Source: Zoopage sp. CT-All (taxonomy: Eukaryota; Zoopagomycota; Zoopagomycetes; Zoopagales; Zoopagaceae). Taken from it: a stretch of 41,196 bases of DNA. The translations under genes were made by a program, and so were the position numbers. The DNA lies in contig QZWS01000008.1 in the NCBI GenBank assembly GCA_004114245.1, positions 1 to 41,196 on the forward strand, given 5' to 3'. Shown here piece after piece: positions 37,235-41,196 of the stretch (position 1 is its first letter; every line of letters begins with the position of its first letter). The notes below the pieces were generated by a model. That model had not been told where the DNA came from, ran no database searches, and saw only the letters and a program-made list of their open reading frames with translations.

Positions 37235-40200
37235 ATGGCGTCGGACGCCCTGCGACGCCGCGCCGCTCTTCTCATTTTCATTCTTCTAATTGTATCTACA
37301 TTCTCCATCTCTCTGCGCGCCGCGCCAGTCGACCCCGCGCCATCCGATCCGGCCATCACGCCCGGAAGCGCTGCCAGTGCCGTCGTTGCAACCGGCGACA
37401 GTGCCGCCGCCATCGCTAATGCTGCTGCCGCCGTCGATACCGCCGCCGACGCCGATGCCGATCCCTCTGCCGCCGACGAGGAGGAAGCATCCGCCGGGAA
37501 CATGAACGCGGTGGATGCCGCCAAGCAGGCGGCGGCGAACGCTCCCCAGGCCGTCATGGGCTCCTCGCTCGTGGACGCTTTTGGCCAAGAAGACGCAGCT
37601 ATGCTGCAGAAATATCCCACGTACTTGGTGCCCGCGAGCGCCGCCCAGCGTGACCCTTGCACCGTGCTGGCAGAGTCGCTGCGCAACAATAGCGGGCTGA
37701 CAACGCAGTGGCACGTCAAGCGCTGCTACGACTTCTTCCCGCTGCTGCCCATCGTCAAGGACTACACCGTCAAGTCGTTTAATCTCTTCATCAACAACTA
37801 CGTATTCCTGGACGAGTCCATGGGCGCCGGGGCCAATCAGTACAACCTGATGGGGCAGGCCGAGATGCTGGGTCGCAGGACGATCTACCGCAACGATCGA
37901 GAGTTCCACGAGAACATCACCGTGACGCTGGAGCGCATGTACGACGGGCACTTGACGTATACGCCAAACTGCTATCGTCAGTTCGTCTTCTTCCAGCCAT
38001 TCTTTCTCGTCGGCGTCACGGATGATTCCGCCGCCGCCAAGACCCGCGTCTTCATCTACTCGGTCGACCAGCAGTCCGGCATCCCCTGGGTGGCAAACTA
38101 CCAGGCCTCCACCCTCATGGACTATGTCAGCGCCGAAGTGACGCAGATTGATGGCGTTGACGCCGTCACCGCACTGCAGGCGTTCGCCGACAATATCTAC
38201 GGCAAATCCAAGCGTGCCGAGACCCGGCTGAACAAGGCGTTCGCGTATCGATACTGGGACGCCACCTCGCGCGAGTTTCTCTACGATCGCGGTGCATTTG
38301 GCAAGCGCAACATCGTTCCCGATCGCAAGGAAGTCGTCTACACGCTTAGCATGCCAGACCAGAGCACGGCTAATATCACCGTTCCCTGGGTGGCTGTTGC
38401 CCTCGCCAGCCCGTTTGCGGATGCTCCCGGGTATTGGAAGAATTTTTGCCAAAAGAACCCCGAGACGCTCAAGGTCATTGATAGCGACGGCTCCAGCGAC
38501 GCAACGAAGGACATTGGCCAGCAGAACAGTGCTACCGATGCAAATATCCGCGAGGCTGCGCCACATGCGTCCACGGATGCCGATCTTGAAAAATTCGACG
38601 ACTCCGATCGCATTGGCCTGCCGCCCTCGCCCACCGACCCCATTCAGCTCGGTCCTGGTGTTGGATTCTTCGTGCTCGGTGGAAAACCCCGAATCGGTGT
38701 TCTGGTGCTGTCCGATTTTAGCTCCACGACTTTCGGCTGGGCGACTGCTATCCGCCGCGGCTTCAAAAAGTTCCGCGCGCTCAACGTCGAGCGTCTCATT
38801 CTGGACATGTCCAACAATGGCGGCGGCTATATCTGTGCTGCCTACGCTATCGCCTCGCTCCTGAACCCGTCGCAGGTCAATGCTACGTTTCCCATCCCAA
38901 ACAAACCCTTCCCGACTACTATTCGCTTCGATCCTACCGGCTCAATTATTTCCGAACTCTCCAAGCTTGCTGCCAAGGGGACCAATCCTAACCTCGACAA
39001 GTCCCCCTTCGTTATTGGCTCGTTTCTTAACCCCGATACCCTGCAGCCCTTTGCCGCTGGAGACACGAGCTGGACCACCAATGGCTTCACCTCTACGCGG
39101 TCAAACTACGGTCGTCCTGTGCTCGATAATTGCTATGGAATCGACGCGTTCGATCGTGCTCAGCTTGCTAAGATTGACGTTGGACCGCTGCGCGGTGGCA
39201 ATGTCGTATTGTTGTCCAATGGCTACTGTGGCAGCAGCTGTGCTATCGTCGCTGGTAATCTCCAACTATATGGCAACGTCACGACCGTGTATGCATCCAG
39301 CACGCCGCTTTCGACCCAAAGCACTGCGTCCAAGAACCCGCCAGTGTATTCATTTGCCGGCGGACAAGTTCTAACGTCTGCCCAAGTATTTAGCTACGTC
39401 AAGGATCTCGGATTGCGCGACAATAGTTTCTCGCCGCGTGAATTTCCCACGTCCGCGGAGCTTACCTTTACTTTCCGAAAGTTGTTTCGTCCTGACGCCT
39501 CCAATGGCACGATTTCTGCTGCCGATATTGCTGCTGCCTCGCTCGAGTACGAGCTGCATCCTGCCAAGTACTGGGTCCCGGTTACCTTTGGCAACGCGAT
39601 GCGTCCGTCTCGTCTTTGGCGTGATGCCGCGGCAAAAGTGGGCTGGTTTGCAAGGGACGAGTCCTGGATTTGCGCCGGCATCACCAACATTATGCAATGT
39701 CCAGCGTGGATGTCAAGCCGACTTGATGGATTCAAGAGGTACTTTGCTAAGAATGTCGACGATGGCAAGGGAAAAGACGAAGCCGCGGCGATGGTGATTG
39801 TTGGTGCCATCAAGCCTTTTGGTACGCTGTTCAACAGGTGAATCGGGAGGACTGATGTTGGATAGCTCCTACGCCTTCAGATCAGGCTCCAGTGGTGGCC
39901 AGCGTTGCAGTGCCCAACGATGCAGTGCCCAACGATGCAGTGGCCAGCGATGCAGTAGCCAGTGATGCAGCGGCCAGCGGTGCAATGGCCAGTGATGCGG
40001 TGCCCAGCGATACTCCGGCTCCTACGCTTGCTCCAGATCAGAGTTCAGCGGGTACAGACCAAGCCGCTCAAGTAGCTGGTGAGATTCCTAAGCCACACCT
40101 TTGTCTATATACTCATTCACACTAGCACCTACCCCTGCTCCTGCTCCGGATCAGGCTCCAGCGGATGAATACCAAGCCGCTCCTGCAGTTGGTGATATTC

Positions 40201-41196
40201 CAGCATCCACACCTTTGCCTACTCCTGCGCCCACTCCTACGCCTACTCCAGGACCCACGTCCGCTCCAGATCAGGCTGCAGCGGTTGCAAATCAAATCGC
40301 CGCAGGAGCCAGCGAGATTTCAGCGCCCATACCTTCGCCTACTCCCTCGCCCACTCCAGCACCTACGCCAGCTCCGGATCAGGCTTCATCGGATGAGTAT
40401 CAAAACACCCCAGCTGTTAGCGACACTCCAGCACCCACGCCTTCGCCGACTCCTATGCCTGCTCCAGATCAGGCTTTAGCGGTTGGAAACCAAACTGATC
40501 CAGCAGTCGGTGAGGCTCCTGCTCCAGACCAAACTGCTGCAGTTGCTAGCGAAACTCCCGCATCCGCGCCTTCGCTTGCTCTCTCTCCCACTTCAGCTCC
40601 AGATCAGGCTTTGCCGGTTGGGAATCAGACCGCCGCAGTAGCTAACGAGATTCCGACACCCATGCCTTCGCCCTCGTCCACGCCAGCACCAACACCTGCT
40701 CCAGATCAGGTTCCAGCGGATGAATACCAAGCCGCTCCGGTAGTTGGTGGTATTCCAGCACCCACACCTTTGCCTACTCCTGCGCCTACTCCTGCTCCAG
40801 ATCAGGCTTTAGCGGTTGGAAACCGAATCGCTGCAGGAGCCAGCGAGATTCCAGCGCCCATACCTTCGTCCACTCCCTCGCCCACTCCCTCGCCTACTCC
40901 CTCGCCCACTCCAGCGCCCACTCCAGCTCCGGGTCAAGTTCCAGTGGATGCAAATCAAATCGCCGTTGGAACCAGCGAGACCCCAGCGCCAGTAGTCTCG
41001 CCCACACCAGCACCTGAATCGACTCCGAATCAAGCTCCAGCGGATGAATACCAAGCCGCTCCAGTAGCTGATGAGATCCCAACACCGACACCTTTGCCTG
41101 TTCCCTCGCCTACTCCTGCGCCTACTCCAGGACCCACGCCCGCTCCAGATCAGGCTGCAGCGGTTGCAAATCAAATCGCCGCAGGAGCCAGCGAGA
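37235..41196 (+). CDS. Secreted S41-type protease with Pro/Ala-rich tail (3' partial)
   Basis: Signal peptide/anchor ~9-29 (RRAALLIFILLIVSTFSISL), Ala/Asp-rich linker, then a fungal S41 (CPAF/ustP-like) module: an N-terminal domain with PVVx-type secreted features and FYYVFLDESM-like strands, RLILDMSNNGGG (~520-531), and SNGYCGSSCAIVAGNL with presumed nucleophile Ser ~667. Exons: 37235-39821, 39881-40078, 40126 to beyond the window end. Introns: 59 nt (donor GTACGC, branch CTGAT) and 47 nt (donor GTGAGA). Retaining intron 1 ends the protein at 39841 (868 aa) with FNR. Splicing it gives KPFDQAPVVASVAVPNDAV and then a long PTPAPDQA repeat tail. The tail shares a heavily proline/alanine bias typical of wall-bound or mucin-like regions. 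Peptidase activity is inferred; some fungal S41 relatives act in peptide processing. Confidence 0.85.
40126..41196 (+). repeat. Pro/Ala/Thr repeat region of the protease tail
   Basis: Open in one frame for 1,071 bp to the window edge. Degenerate modules alternate PTPxPTPAPDQ blocks with NQIAAGASEIPAP or DEYQAAPVVG segments. The DNA TGAATACCAAGCCGCTCC occurs at about 40166, 40722 and 41046. A ~70-bp block around GCTGCAGCGGTTGCAAATCA recurs almost unchanged at ~40246-40316 and ~41127-41196, indicating recent internal duplication. Probably length-variable and a risk for misassembly. Confidence 0.85.

Noticed and set aside
35353-37419. A 688-codon plus-strand open frame
   Set aside because: It is antisense to the clearly homologous CBS/PB1 gene and rich in Arg/Ser/Pro, as expected from the complement of GC-rich coding sequence; no domain seen.
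37286-38566. A 426-codon minus-strand open frame
   Set aside because: Antisense to the S41 protease; no signal, domain or conserved motif. Shadow of codon bias.
1-41196. CRISPR arrays, bacterial operon signals, rRNA genes
   Set aside because: None found; spliceosomal introns and eukaryotic gene families make CRISPR and operon features inappropriate, and no rRNA-like conserved blocks were seen.

Overview
The window looks like nuclear DNA of an early-diverging (non-Dikarya) filamentous fungus. Evidence: conserved fungal or opisthokont genes such as DBF2/SID2-type kinase, GWT1, a four-CBS plus PB1 protein like fission yeast Mug70, SEC17, COX13, YAK1 and MTR3; very short spliceosomal introns (20 complete ones reconstructed, 42-74 nt, mostly 42-53); tight gene packing; a phenylalanine hydroxylase, which most Dikarya lack; and many small lineage-specific secreted proteins. 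The phylum is an inference; no rRNA or marker phylogeny is available here.

Layout. 1-4.4 kb: 3' part of a DDT/WHIM chromatin gene, COX13 and a five-exon MTR3. 4.4-8.6 kb: accessory stretch with a solo LTR, one secreted orphan and three tandem paralogous secreted proteins starting MKINT. 8.7-12.2 kb: CAB2/PPCS, SEC17 and RVB1. 12.4-13.5 kb: another secreted orphan and a second solo LTR of the same family. 13.6-29.5 kb: dense housekeeping block with DBF2-like kinase, BUD31, VPS37-like, GWT1, phenylalanine hydroxylase, YAK1 and a large STK11IP-like LRR protein. 29.7-34.6 kb: minisatellite with an inserted pogo/mariner-type MITE, then five small secreted proteins sharing promoter elements. 34.8-41.2 kb: Mug70-like membrane protein and, divergently, a secreted S41-type protease whose spliced C-terminus becomes a long Pro/Ala/Thr/Ser repeat domain running off the window.

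Most informative points: (1) the DBF2-like kinase can only encode its catalytic-loop Asn if a 2-nt microexon lies between two ultrashort introns; (2) the protease gene apparently makes a tail-less form by retaining one intron and a mucin-like tailed form by splicing it; (3) two clusters of small secreted proteins arose by local duplication, each with its own shared 5' elements; (4) spacing is extreme, with 34 bp between divergent start codons (VPS37-like/GWT1) and 25 bp between tandem genes (CAB2/SEC17). All spliced models were built by eye from reading frame, splice signals and family conservation, with no transcript data.
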